Positions 35,938 to 49,902 are shown, numbered from the stretch's first letter. The stretch is DNA of 64,000 nucleotides from Psoroptes ovis (GCA_002943765.1 PQWQ01000024.1:374501-438500), one strand, 5' to 3'. The notes: generated by a model not told the origin, from the letters alone. Numbers and translations are program-made.

Positions 35938-36933
35938 AATATATGTCGCCGGTCTATTCAGATTTCAATGAATATTTCAACATCAACACAATTTCCTTTG
36001 AAAAAACATTGAATTTATTTGACTGAAATACATTTCATGTGATTCGAATTTCATAAAATTCAAAATTTCTAAAATCAATTAATCGACATTCATTAACAAA
36101 TTAGTTCACCAGACATAAAGGCATTCATCATCATCATCATCATCATCGATTTCAATATCATTCAATTTGAATATTTTTGAATGTTTTCAATGTTTTTGAA
36201 TTGTTTTAATCATTGATCTTCAACAACATTGATCTGTTATAAGGGTTTGAGAGGGCTATTGTTGTGTGTCAGTGTCTGTGTCTCTCTGTGTGTCTGTTTA
36301 TTTGGTGATAATTTTCAATTGATTTGTTTAACTTGTGACATTTGAATCATTTCAATTTTTAAAAAAATGGTGTTACTATGTATTTTCTATGCATAGTTGA
36401 TCAACACTCATTAAATTGAATTTGAAGATTCAATTTCAAATTTTCAAAATTTCAAATTTTGAACAATACAAACATTGAAATATTGAAATATTGATCAAAG
36501 ACTATAGCTTTGTCATCATCATTTATTATTTTTAATAATTGTTAATTGACATTCAAAAATTGACGATCATCATAATCGAATTTAATTAACTCGAATTGAA
36601 TTGAATTGAATTAATTCGACTTCAAAACATCTTTATAAATGAATTATCCTTCTTAAAATTGATCCATCTTAATCCAACTAAGTATCATGGCAATTGCATT
36701 ATCATCATCATATTGAATGTATAATAACCTTATGTACCAATTGGTCTTATTGATTCGAAAAATCTTAATTAATTCTCGATTTTAAACACATTTTGAATTG
36801 TAAATTATTAATATTTTCTTCATTTAAATTAATTCTAAATCAATTATAAATCAGTTATTCAAAGATTATTCAAAGACTATTGATTCGTTGGAAGCAATTA
36901 CCATTGATATTGAATCATATTGAATCAAAAAAG

Positions 36934-38963
36934 ATGTTACCATTAATAATATCAATATTAACTCTTCTACTACTATTCATATTCGTTATATATCTTGGCC
37001 TTGCATCGGTTGGACATAAATTTTTCATACATAAAATATATGTTAGTAATTTATTAAAATTATTTGAATATGGTCATGCACGTGGTGTTGAACATTTGAA
37101 TTATAAACGTGTTCAGCTACGAAGACGACGAAAACATCAGGAACAACAATTGAAACAGCAGCAGAAATCAATGGAAAATATCGATGATAACAATGGTAAT
37201 AATGACAATGATGATCGCAAGTTATTAAAACGTAAAGCATCAAATGAATCGAATAATTCATCGATTCATTCATCATCATCATCATCGTTTGCATTGGATT
37301 CTGATTATAATAGTGATAGTGCATTCGATTCAAGTGATGATCATTATGATTATTTAGGTAATAATCGTAATAATCATTCGAATACAAACAATGGCACTAC
37401 CAATGAAGGTAAATATCATTCGAATATTTGGTTGTCCCATAAGTTCTTGCTGTTTTTTAAATTTTTCAAATTTAAATTCATTCGAAAAACGACAAGAACT
37501 TATGGGACAACCCGAATATAATTTACAATCAAAGGATTAACTAACCAGTCTTAATTCCAAATAGTACCGGAAAGTTTCCGACAAAATTGTTCAATGACAT
37601 TACGATTGAGTAAATCACTGAATAAAAATCGCATAAAGCTATCAACAATAATGGATTTCACTACCTTAGGTATTGAAGCGATAATCGATGATAATGTAAC
37701 GAAACGTTTTGCTGCTGAAGAGCTTCGCACGTGGAATCTGTTGACACGTACTGATAAATTTCATTTCCATTATTCAATGCGGCTAACATTGATTTGGTTA
37801 TGTGGTACTCTGTTTCGTTATACACTATTATTTCCAATGCGTTTCTGTATATTCATAATCAGTATTGGTTGGCTATCGTTGGTTTGTACATTCCTAGGGC
37901 TATTATCGCGAAGTAAATTTCGTAAAACGATACAATTCTATTTACTCATACATGCATCACGACTTTTATCACGTTCATTTGGTAGTATTATTAATTATCA
38001 TGATGTTGAAAATCGTGCTCAACCAGGCAGTATTTGTGTAGCGAATCATACATCACCGATCGATGTTATCATACTACATTGTGATAATTGTTATTCATTG
38101 ATTGGTCAATCACATTCAGGTATTTTAGGACAATTACAGCGAACCATTTCACGTGCAACTGATCATATTTGGTTCGATCGATTTCAAATCGCTGATCGTC
38201 AAGGTAATCGTTGACTATAGTTTTGCATAGAATTTTGAATATTTCTAATTTTTCAATTATCATCAATCAATCAAAATATATAGCCGTATCTAAACGTCTA
38301 CGTGAACATACACAAATGAAAAAAATGCCAATACTTATATTCCCTGAAGGTACTTGTATCAATAATTCAGCTGTTATGATGTTCAAAAAAGGTAGTTTCG
38401 AAATCGATGCACCCATTTACCCCGTAGCAATTAAATATGATGCACGTTTTGGTGATCCATTTTGGAATTCATCCAAATATGGTTATCTCCGTTATTGGAT
38501 GATGATGATGACATCATGGGCAATCGTATGTGATGTATGGTATCTGCCACCGATGACCCGACAACCGAATGAATCGGCAATTGAATTTGCTAATCGTGTA
38601 AAATCAAAAATTGCATCCAAAGGTGGTCTAGTTGATTTAGATTGGGATGGTCAGCTGAAGCGGCAACCATTGAAACCAGAATTGCTGAAGCAACAACAAA
38701 CGAAATTTAGTCAAACACTGTTATCATCATCCAATGATTGTGATGATGAGGATGGTGATAATGATGATAACATCAATAATAATAATATAAACCATGGCCA
38801 TGACCCTAATCATCCTTCGGATAAATACATTGAAACACATGATGGAAATAATAATCAGCAAAATTATGCATTAAGTCAACAATTACACCAACAATTACCC
38901 AAAGAATCATCACTGATAAACAACAATGATTATGATGGACCATTGAAAATGAAACAATTGTGA
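36934..38963 (+). CDS. GPAT4: Glycerol-3-phosphate acyltransferase, GPAT3/4 type
   Basis: Three exons (36934-37408, 37565-38203, 38284-38963) give about 597 residues. The enzyme makes lysophosphatidic acid from glycerol-3-phosphate and acyl-CoA, the first step of ER glycerolipid synthesis. N-terminal membrane span MLPLIISILTLLLLFIFVIY; conserved block IDDNVTKRFAAEELRTWNLL; further hydrophobic spans; acyltransferase motif I NHTSPIDV (about 319-326, HX4D) and FPEGTCIN (about 391-398); then FKKGSFEI, YPVAIKYD and WYLPPMTR, all as in vertebrate GPAT3/4. Oddities: a basic then Asn/Ser/Asp-rich insert (about residues 60-155) and an Asn/Gln-rich C-terminal tail make it longer than the 430-460 usual. 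Start: first ATG of the hydrophobic N-terminus. Intron 1 (156 nt) contains a MITE 13 nt after its donor; another lies 16 nt after the stop. AATAAA at 39364-39369. GPAT3 versus GPAT4 cannot be split here. Confidence 0.93.
37422..37517. mobile_element. Mariner-end MITE, subfamily C (GPAT intron 1)
   Basis: ATTTGGTTGTCCCATAAGTT on the left and AACTTATGGGACAACCCGAA on the right; outer ATTCG/CGAAT bases extend the pairing. It begins 13 nt after the GPAT donor. Confidence 0.9.
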
Positions 38964-38978
38964 TAATTTAATATAATT

Positions 38979-39060
38979 CAAGGTTGTCCTATAAGTTTTT
39001 GCGAATTTTTTAAATGAAAAAAATCAAAAAAAAAACGGCCAGAACTTATGGGACAACCTA
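38979..39060. mobile_element. Mariner-end MITE, subfamily C (GPAT 3' UTR)
   Basis: AAGGTTGTCCTATAAGTTTT on the left and GAACTTATGGGACAACCTAA on the right. It begins 16 nt after the GPAT stop codon, so it is very likely transcribed in the 3' UTR. Confidence 0.89.
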
Positions 39061-39500
39061 AATAATTTTTATATTGAGCACTAGAATTGATTGATCATTT
39101 CGATCCTATCGGGGCCTAAATAGACTAATCTAATTCAAAAATTTAAATACCAAAAACAAAAACAATAACCCTTCAAGATCAAATGATCAATCAATATTAT
39201 AATTAATAATCGATGATCATATATCTGCTTTCCTTTAAAATGTATCATTTGAAAATTTTGTTTTTAAATTTTTTCTGTGTGTATTAAATGATTGATAAGG
39301 TATTTGATCGCCTTAATATTTTTATAATATTCATATTTATAATTTCAAATAAAATGAAATTCGAATAAAAATTTTCGTTAGAAAGATCATCGACACAATC
39401 GACTATCGAACGATCGATATTGATGTCAAAAAAGGTATTAGTTTGGATTTGAAGACACAAGATGACAGTGATAGTTTTGTTGGTTTCATTTCAAAATAGC

Positions 39501-39510
39501 AGATGGCGCT
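39501..39510 (+). promoter_or_regulatory. CTCF-core-like site (speculative)
   Basis: AGATGGCGCT matches the core of the animal CTCF consensus and stands out in AT-rich DNA downstream of GPAT. A similar reverse-oriented site, AGATGGCGCC, is at 17941-17950. Ten bases can arise by chance, so this is only a pointer. Confidence 0.2.
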
Positions 39511-40397
39511 CAAATAATAGATTTTTTTTTAAATCAGTAATTAAAAAAATGATAACATTTAATAAATTGATTTATTTATCGAACTAAAAAAAACTTGGAT
39601 GATTCACTTGATTTTTGAAAGGAGAAACGGATGCATCATTGGCCTTTATCATAAGCATTTAAATCAAATTAATTCAAATTTCTAATCTAAATTCTATCGA
39701 ATCATAATCATTTTAATACGATTATCTTACTATTAAAAAAAATCATTAATTTGATTTTTTTTAATACTTTAAAAATTTAATAAAATTTTAATAATTGAAA
39801 TAATGAATGAATGATGATGAGATTAATGATTATCATTATAATTCATTCAATATTCAATGAATAAATACCAAAAATGTTCGATTGATTTTTTTTGATTATT
39901 ATCAATTGTAAACACAATTGATAATAATATCTATTCATTAATAATAATTGAAAATCAGGGAAAAATTTTTTGAAGAAAAATTTCTTCAAAAAATATTCCC
40001 GAAATAAACAACACAATCAATAAATGAATAATAAATCCATTCAAATGGAACCACTATTAAACATAATAATGAAAAAATGAAATAAACAAAGAAAAACAAT
40101 TGATTGAAATGAATCAATGAATGATTAATTCAATCGACGATTGACGAAGCCATTGAATTTCAATTGAATTCACAATTCACAAATGAATGAATGGCTAAAC
40201 ATCATTAATAAATTCAATGATTCATTGAAAAATGAAGAAAATCTTTATGAAGAAAATCAAAGATTTTTCAAACTCAAATTTGCGTGAGTTTTTTCCACCA
40301 AAAAAACTTTAAGAAATGAATAAATGAATTCAATTATTAATGAATGAAACGAATGTCAATGTCACACAATTCACATTTCATCGAAAAAAAAAAGATA

Positions 40398-40558
40398 CAA
40401 GGTTTCAAGTTTTAATTCGTAGTTTTAAAATTAATTTTCATAATTTTCAAGTTTATTTTCGCAGTTTTGAATGTAATTTTAAATCGTAAAATTATGAAAT
40501 TTAATTTCAAAACTACGAAAATCAATTTTAAAATTCTGAATTTAAACTTGAAACCCTT
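40398..40558. repeat. Long foldback repeat, family D (copy 5)
   Basis: About 161 bp: CAAGGTTTCAAGTTTTAATT on the left, AATTTAAACTTGAAACCCTTG-type right end, with AAACTACGAAAATCAATTTT inside. Best-preserved long copy. Confidence 0.85.
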
Positions 40559-41293
40559 GGTGTATAAACGAATGAATGAATGAATGAATAGATGATGCAT
40601 ATAGATGAATAGACCAAGCCAATTATAAACTTGGTAGAACCACCAAATGAAATGTAAATAATTAACCAAAAAAAATAATGAAAATTCGGTGAGAATTTTC
40701 ATTTTTCGAAATTTTGAAAATAAATTCAACGATTCGAATGAATGAATATTGGTGATAATTATCATTATCATCATTATCATCGATTGATGATTTTTTACCA
40801 GTTTTTTTTTTCATTCAATTTTTACCCAATTAATTTTGATAGCGTGCAAATCAAATATGAATAAATGAATTATTGAAATATAATCATCATTAAAATGTGA
40901 TGAGATAATTATCATTCAAAATCAAATGAATTTCCATGAAGAAATTTTAAATTTTCCAAAAAAAAAATCAAACAAAGAAATATTTTCCAAAGACTATTGA
41001 TTGTGTCTTGAACTGAGAGTACAGCGAAAATTCAAAGATATTCAAATCCAAGGGAAAAGTTCAAATTGCAAAAATCAAAGGCAATAATATATATGCGCAA
41101 ACAAAACAGCGAAAAAGCCAAAAACAAAATCGACAATCAATGTATGATATTAATGAATAATACGAGAACAATTTTCAAGCCAAATATTCAATGATATTTC
41201 GATTGATTATCATTTATGAAATAACATCATTCAATACAAACATAAACATTAATATCGATATGAATATCAATAAATCAATGTCAATGGACGGTA

Positions 41294-41342
41294 ATTATCA
41301 ATGTTTTTCTTACATTTTAAATAATAGAAAAACATTGATAAT
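41294..41342. repeat. 17-bp-arm inverted repeat
   Basis: ATTATCAATGTTTTTCT is matched exactly by AGAAAAACATTGATAAT after a 15-nt loop. No relation to the other repeat families. Confidence 0.6.
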
Positions 41343-41863
41343 AATTTCAATCAAATATTGATTCAATCATCATAACATTAAAATAATAATAATAATAACA
41401 AATGGCCATTATATTCATTTGAAATTCTTCTATCAATTTTTATTCGATTGATATTATGTTTATTATTATTATTATTATTATCAATTCAATCAATGCAACA
41501 AATGATCATTTTTGAAATGATTATTTCGAATTTTGATTTGAACAACTCGAAAAATATACAAAACAAAAATATGTATAAATGAATGATAATAACATGGATA
41601 TAATATTCAATGATAATAATGATTATGTGTCTTTCTATGATGTTCGCATATATGGAAATGACTGATTTTGAATGATATGGGTATACATCGGTTTGAAAAC
41701 ATTAAACTTTGTTATTATTCATTAAAGCAGATGAAGCAGGGAAAGGAATTATTGATAATAATAATAATAATCAAATGGTAATAAAAATGAACAAATAAAA
41801 ATAAGCTTGGTAAAGATAGCTGCGCAAATACGCCAGCGGTATTTTTTTTTAAAGAATTTCAGG

Positions 41864-41970
41864 AACGTATTAGTACGTCAAAAGCATTAGAATCAGGCTT
41901 TTGATGGCCTGTGGCCGTTAACGTATTTGTATTGTGAAAACATCATTCGAGGACTACGTCAGCGGCATTG
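41864..41970. repeat. ACGTA-palindrome repeat, family E (copy 4)
   Basis: AACGTATTAGTACGTCAAAA at 41864 and GGACTACGTCAGCGGCATTG at 41951. The GGCATTG tail after the second motif also occurs in copy 3. No upstream GCCGG here. Confidence 0.65.
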
Positions 41971-42494
41971 TATAATCGAATGAATTCTCCCTATAAAATA
42001 CAGTGTTATAACGCTGGAATTTTTAAAATAAAAAAACGACAGACACAAATAGATCAGCATAAACATAAACATACGGCCAAATTCAAAAAATCCGATAAAA
42101 TTAAACCAAACCAAAAACAAAAACAAATTCATCAGGTTCACACACACACACACACAGCCTAAAACCGAAATTTTGAAAAAAAACAAAAACATTCTCATCA
42201 TACAATTACAATCAACAAGTACAACAATAATCATTAATAATCACAATTTATGGTGAGATAATTGTGTGTGTGTGTGTGTGTGTATGAAAATTCAAATTTT
42301 CAAAGAATAAAATGGATTAAAATACATTTACACAAATATGAACCTTCATTTTCCTATGGTACACAAACAATAATAATTAAGATGATGAGAATTCAAATAT
42401 AGAGATAGATTTACATTAATTATTATTGTTTGATTATTCGAAAAAATTATTTGAATTTCCACGCATATTCAATTCATATAATATTGGAATAATA

Positions 42495-42577
42495 ATTGGG
42501 TTGTCCGAAAAGTTTTTGCCGATTTTCAGATGTTTTTCAACTGGTAAATCGACAAAAAACTTTCCGGACAGCCCAAT
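42495..42577. mobile_element. Mariner-end MITE, subfamily B
   Basis: TTGGGTTGTCCGAAAAGTTT on the left and AAACTTTCCGGACAGCCCAA on the right; the loop ATGTTTTTCAACTGGTAAAT resembles copies at 22029 and 60004. Confidence 0.88.
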
Positions 42578-43080
42578 AATAAATATTTTTTTTTTCTAAC
42601 CCCGTAATAAAACATTATTGTTTTATTAAAAATTCAATTCACTAACTAACCAAAGAAAAAACAAACTGGTTTTATTTATTCAAATAATTTCATATTTCAA
42701 TGTATCTTTCAAATGAATAATGAATATTCGTATAAATATTCAGGCAAAATTTGAAAATATTCATTTTCATATGCAAAAAATGAATAAATATGAATATCAA
42801 AATACGAATACGAATAATAATAAATTTAAATATTTTCTGTTCATTTTTTTTCCAGAAAATGAAAAACATTTATCATCATCATTATTATAAATTATCATTG
42901 TACGGCTATACATCCGTGGGAAATATTTATATGGTCGAATACATGAATATTATTTTTTTGTTTGAAATTTTTTCAATTTTTCAATTATTTGCCCATTGTT
43001 TTTATGCAAAGCATCGAAATAAAAATGGTCATATTATTCATTAATAATAATAAGGAGAAATGTAATAAATGAAAAAAATA

Positions 43081-43161
43081 TCAGGCTGTCCGAAAAGTTC
43101 TGGCCGATTTTCATGTACAACTCCAATTGAATAAGCGGAATGAACTTTTCGGACAACCTAG
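43081..43161. mobile_element. Mariner-end MITE, subfamily A
   Basis: TCAGGCTGTCCGAAAAGTTC on the left and GAACTTTTCGGACAACCTA on the right. CAACTCCAATTGAATAAGCG inside. Confidence 0.86.
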
Positions 43162-44123
43162 TATATTTTGTCATAGAAAATACATATGGGGAAGTGAAAT
43201 GAAATGAAATTTTTCTTGTAAGAAAATAAATGCAATTTTTTTCAATGGAAAAAAACAATAAAAATTTTTTTTTTGATTGAAAATTTCGCCCATTTTCATA
43301 CGATTTTCTATGGCATTTTCTCGTAGAAAATATGCAGAGAATGAATTTAATGAATTCTCAAAGATACACACAAATATTGGACATCATAAAATAACAACAA
43401 ACAACAAATGATTCAACTGTGATTCAATAATGATGCACTGAATGAATGAATGAATAATAAAAACAAAATGAATGAAATGAAATACAAAAAAAAAACGTGA
43501 ATTTCTAAAATTCAGTGGACATAATTTTACATTTGTCTCTATGTTTCTGCTATTTGTTGTATTTAAATTCGTGTGACTGAATTATTTTTACGTCTGTATA
43601 TTTCAAGTGTCATCATTAATTTTCACAAATCTGAAAATATTGAAATGCAGACAAATGAATGTGAATTCAATGTGCATTTTCAAATGTATTTCACTGTGAA
43701 CACCTGAACAATAATATAAATAATATTCAATCAATTGTTGAATGTGTATTATTGAATAATTTACACCCAAATGATACTGATAATGACAATAACGATAATG
43801 ATAATGATAATGATCAATTCAGGCAGCAACAGCAGCGAAGAAATGATTCATTTGAATATATCCGTATGTATGGAGATGATTTAATGATTTATGAACAACA
43901 GAGACTTGTTGATGACATGGAAATGATCATAAGTTGGCTGGTTATTTAGAACAGATTTACATAGATTTTCAATTGTTTTTCAATGGATTCGAAGGAGAAA
44001 ACTATTTCTTTTTATTAAAAGATTTACGAGTTTATTGGCTCGTTTTAATGGCTTTTAATGAATACATTTTTCACATCATAGACACTAAGAGATTTCATTT
44101 TTCATTCATTCGGAAAAAATACT

Positions 44124-44208
44124 ATTAGGTTGCCCGTAAAGTTCTGTCCGATTTCCACAAGCAACTCTATTGATTAACCGGACTGAACTTTTAGGACAAC
44201 AGCCTAAT
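44124..44208. mobile_element. Mariner-end MITE, subfamily A (diverged)
   Basis: TTAGGTTGCCCGTAAAGTTC on the left and GAACTTTTAGGACAACAGCC on the right. GCAACTCTATTGATTAACCG inside. Confidence 0.83.
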
Positions 44209-47200
44209 ATTTTATATGACAAATGATCTCCGGGTCCAATGCACAAAATACCACGGATTTCTATTGTCAAAGCCTTGTTATTTATTCCTTGGCCGAAGTG
44301 AAAATTTCTGCGAAGAAAATCACGAATCATTCATTAATGAATCATTTTTCCCGAAGAGATCAGGATATTTTCGATGAAAATTCACCTCGAAAATTCAATC
44401 AAATTGTATTCAATCAATCGGTCGACCTATCGATTGTCAATGAATTTGAATTTGTCTATTGAATTCATGTATCGAAATTTACATTCGGAAAATATCTCCC
44501 AAAAAAATCTCGATACAATGTAATAAACCAATGTAAATGAAATAATGCCATTATCACTATTATTATCATCATCGAGAGTATCAAGATGATTAATATTTAT
44601 TTATTTAATGGCAGCCATTGATGATAATCATTGAATTGCAATGATTATATCATTGTTACACTCTTATTTTAATGAGGTTTTGAATGGTAAATTTTGAATG
44701 AAATCGTAATAATTATTAATGATAATTACGGGCAAAGTAATAGACATAATGGAAGATGCTTGCATTTGCTCAAAAAAATGAAAAATATTTACATAAATAC
44801 ATTTTCTAGGCAAACAAAGTGGAAATAAAATGAAATGATCAATGGAAATCATTGGATTCGATGCCGAATGTATTGGATTGAATATGAATAAATTGAATTT
44901 AGATTATTTTAGAGTCCGAACAAGGGTTGAAATGGCAGCAAAATGCACTGATTAATGTCGATCAAAATCAATTGATCTGGTATATTTTGAATTCGATTGA
45001 TTCTTTGAATTTGTTATTTCATTTGTGTAATCGTAATTAAATTAATGACAAGTAATAAAAAATTTATGACTGATTTTATGGTTATTATTATTGACATTAA
45101 AACAACAACAATAATAAAATCATAATTATTGATTTGATGATCATCAACGGACATTATTATTAATGTCGATCACTGATCATTGAATTTAAATTGATCAATG
45201 ATTCTTCGGAGTGTTATAAAACGACTGTGGTAACAAGTTCAAGTCATTAAATCATTTGATTTTGAATTTAAATCAATCGAATCAAATCTTTTATATCTAC
45301 CCAAGTACACATCAAAGTACACAAGAGAAACTCGGCTAAAAATTCAAAAATAACTGTCGAGTAATTTCCGTAAGAATACATTGGAACGGCAAATAATAAC
45401 ATGTAATACACATATGGAATTTCAATGCAGTGAAAAATCAAAATAATTAAAACAAATTTTCATAAATATAGACATATATCACTGAAAATTTCATATATAT
45501 ATGATTCACCAAAGATTATAATCAACAGATCTGAGTGTTTAGTTAATGCAATGACAATTATAAATGGTGAAAAAAAAACAATGGAAATAATTTTCTTCGT
45601 TTTTTAAATTTAAATTTTTATTTCAAATTTCAATTGAAATTACTCATAGATTTAGAATTGAAATTTTTTAAAATTTGCAAAGAATTGCAAATTTTTTTTT
45701 CTTAAAGAAATCATCAAAGATGCTAAGAAATAATTTGTCTTGAAATTGTTGTCTTTAAGAAAAAGCAAAAGAAAGACAATTGAAAATACAATTACAAATC
45801 ACAATAATTAAATTAAAAGCTTGATATTTCAATTGCTTGTGTGATTTTTAAAACAATAGAAATTCAGAGCAAATCGGAGATGAAGAATATTCCAAAAATA
45901 TCCACAAGTATTCACCAAGTGCATTCAGTTGCATTTTCGCTCTATATATTTGATATAATCTCAAGGAAATTTGAAAAATTTTAAGAAAAATTTTTCTTAA
46001 AATTCAAGCAAGCAAATATTCAGAGAGACAAAGCAACAAATGTAAGAAATTCTGACAAATACTTGAAATTTTTGACATGAATTATTATGTATGATTTGTA
46101 TTCTTTGATTTTGGTGTGATTTACCAGTGAATATATTTGCAATTGTTTTATTTTAATTGCGAACATCTTTACATTTCACCACTGACACTTATTCATATGT
46201 GTTTAATTATTCTTATTTTAATTTTTTTTTTGGTGTGAAATTATTTGTTTTTCTTTCAAAGAAAATTTCTCAAAGAAGAAATAACAACAACAACAGCAGC
46301 AAAAAAAAAATCTCAAAGACATATGAAAATCTTAAGAAATAATAAAAGATTCTAAGACAAATATGGCACAGATGTTTGAACATATTTACTGCATCTTTAC
46401 AACAAAAAAAAAACAAAAATTCTATGATTTTAAATTATGATAAAACATGACTTAAACAAAAACAAAAACAGAATTAAAATTCAAATTTAAATTTTAATTA
46501 TGATTTGTTTTTCTTTGAGAAACAAACAAATGTTTTCATTTGTTCATTGCATTTTTCAATGGAATTTAAAATATAATTTAAATTTTTTTTACAGAAAAAT
46601 TTAAAATTTAAATTTTGAATAATTTCAACTAAGAATCTCATACAAATAACACACTGACTATGCCAATTTCAATGCGAAAAATTAAGTGCATTTCATCGCT
46701 AGATATTACTTGAGAAATAAACATGTGCGATATTGATGATAAAATCAGTGATTTGTTTTTTTGATTGATTAATGCGCAAGTATAAGCTGAGCAAGTATAA
46801 GCTTACAGAATCGCAGAATCATCTCTTGATGATTCACAAAAGAATTTTTTTCTTCGATTCCTTTGTCATTCATTCATTGAAAATACATAGATTCAAAATA
46901 ATGACAGAAGTTTATCATTGTTTTCATAGCTCATTGACTGTATTATCATATCTATGGTTATGAATATATCAAAAATCTGTGCTTTTTAAAAATTTCTGGC
47001 CAAAATAATTTTAACCCAAATATTTTTCTCAATTTCAAGCCTCCAAAACCATTTTTATCATTGATTTTCAATATATAAGAAAATACAGGAAATATTAATA
47101 GGAAATAATAATCGATTGCATTGAAATTGAAAATTGCATCTTTTACAGATGCTTAATGGACGTATGGGTAATGAAGATGGATGCTAAGAGAGTACTGAAC

Positions 47201-49902
47201 CTTTGAAACACCTTTGAATTTTAATTGAACACCTCATTCCAATTTACCTTTGGAAATAATTCGAAATCACCTTTGAATTTACGATCATTCATTCATCATC
47301 AAAAAAAATCAATCGACAATCACAATCGATTAATAGCCAGCTGCGCTGGTTAAATTTCACTTTCACTGCAAAAATTTGACCTTTTTTCTATGACCCAAGA
47401 TTTTAATCCAAAAAAAAAAATGTATTGAAAACCCATTCATTTTTCAATGGGTCACACCTTATTTTCACTTTTCAAAATTTCAAATTTCCCGAATTGATAA
47501 AAAAATATCGATTGAAATATATAAATATCGATCAAATAAAAGCCAAAAAGGCCTAGCCCACATGGAAAACACATTTAAAATATTTTTATGTGTCATCTTT
47601 GGACCCTTTGAAAACCTTTGAACAAATCCTCAAAGCAAAGACCTTTTTGTCCTCTTTTTTTCCATTATTATTTGTCCTCAATGACCTCTTTTGACATTTT
47701 TTTTTTTTTGAAGAAATTTTCCTGGAAAAAAATGAAATAATAATGATTGATTGATTTTTCAATAAATCACCTGAAGAAGAATGGCAGGAGAATAAGAAAT
47801 TGATGTCAAATAACCCTTTGAACAAACAAAACAATGCAAGACGAAAATAAGGTTAATGGAAATTAATGGTGAATTTCTATGGAAATTTTCATTGATGTAA
47901 TAGAAAAAAATTCACAAGGTAAATGAATTTCTGTCAAATTTTGAAAATGTCAAAACTGCATTTTAGTTGTTCAATTCAAATCAACATTGAATTGAATATA
48001 TGCAAATACCCAAAGCGGTATATATGGTACAAGGTAAACCATACCATAATAAAGTATTTCGGAAAATAAAAAATTTCGAAACAATTGAATTGAACATCAA
48101 TAAATTTGGGAAAACTAGGTCTAGGTCTTCACTGGAAATTTTCCACGATTTAAAAAAAATTCAAAGGATTTTCAATCCTTTAACCCGAATGGAAAACAAT
48201 GGAAAACATCAATTTTTTTCGGGTAAATTCACCCGAAAAAAATTTACCAGAAAATTTTTTTGAAAGGTCCTTGGCCTACAACTTATTTTGGATTTTCAAA
48301 AAAAAATTTTCTAAAATTTCCGAAAAAAAATATTACAAACATCTGTTCAGTTAATGCAAAGGGTTAAACACACATAAATACCCAAGCCAAGGATGCTATT
48401 CACTGCTATTGAATTATGCATTTCAAAAAATACTTTTGAATTTGAAAAATTCACATCAATCGAACGAAACAACAAATGTCAAATAAATGTTACATTTTCA
48501 CCATTGAAAAAACCATTGAATTGATCGAAAATTCAAATTTAAAATTGAAAACCATCAATGAAATTGAATTGAATGAATCGAATTGAATCGATTAAACCTC
48601 TAAGAAACATATGAAATGATTTTCAAAAATTCAAAAAAATTCAAATTCAATGATTTTATGACATATTTTATTGTCATAAAATCAAAGGGAAACGATGATA
48701 ATTCACATAATAATTTGCATATGTTACACAACAACACACCGCATACAAACATTGATGTTCATGTAATGTGTGGTAACCCCTTAATGTTATTGCCCGAAGA
48801 AATACCGAGAAAATGTTCAGGGGAAAATATTCAATGGATGCTGCGCATTGAACAAAGCAAATGAATGTGCATTGACTTTAATGAAGTAATAAAAATATTC
48901 ATAGAAAATCAATTAAATAATTTAATTTCAGTAAATTTTCTAAGGAAAATTTCATAGAAAATTCATAAATGTAATTACTCCTGATGTGTGTTTGTGGCTG
49001 TGGCTGCTACTGATGTTGCTACGGTCGTTTAGCAGCAGCATCATTTAAGTCAAAATTTTGTGTTGTTATTGGAATTCAATTGGATTTATGGCAATTTTTG
49101 TTTTATCAATCGTAATTGCATTCAAATTACATTCAATTTAGCTCATGAATTATTATTTCGATTGAAAATTGTCATGGTAATTTGTAATTTACAATTTTAC
49201 AAAAAAAAAAAAAATCCACATAGTAAATGATTTCTTAATCATTTTTAATTGTTTTCTTAAGACATATTTGTGCTTAAAAACAAAAGGTTATAATCTCATG
49301 AAACTGATCGCAATTGATCGAAAACATCTTACGACGCCCAACGCGGCAATGAACACTTGAATTCTTCACTTAGAATCAATCACGATTTGCGATTCGAGTA
49401 AAAGGTAAAAGGCTTTGAGTTTTTGCGAACATTTTTCGCTTCGGCCAACACCTTAAGAGCACCTCAAATATTTTTTGAGGTATACACCTCTGAAATAATG
49501 TAAATATTTTTGTCAAACATTCATTGGTTACACTTTAAAAGATGCTGAATTTTCAAAAGTATCTTTGAATACGGAAAATTTACCAGGGTAAATATCACCG
49601 ATAAGTGTGAATACACATCAATAAATCAATTGATACAACAAAATCGATGATTTGTTTGTTTTCAAAGAAATTTTCCATAAATTTTCGCTTCTCTTCAACT
49701 GTCAACTGTCATCAAATGACAGAAAAAAAATGAACGGTTGAAAACTTTGAAAAAATTCAAAAAATCACAGATGTTTACATATGTTTGTGAATAAGTTGAA
49801 CATTTCATTCATTCATTCAATCACTGTTGATGAATGAATGAAAATTGTGAATCGAAAAAATCTCTGCTTCTGAAAGCCGCTTGAATTTTCGGGTTTTAAA
49901 TC

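Larger units (their letters stand above)
33441..36933. other. DBH-like / GPAT intergenic region
   Basis: About 3.5 kb with three MITEs, long runs of AATC/ATTG microsatellite (34900-35160) and a CAT run near 36129-36147. No convincing gene; frames at 35208-35402 and similar are repeat-derived. Confidence 0.5.

Noticed and set aside
43752..43949. Asp/Asn/Gln-rich open frame that could be an exon
   Set aside because: The frame extends upstream without a clear start, lacks a good donor, and has no family resemblance; simple-sequence GAT/AAT repeats explain most of it.
44223..44462. 79-codon frame following a MITE
   Set aside because: ATG-initiated and fairly protein-like, but no domain, splice partner or conservation evidence; kept only as a note.
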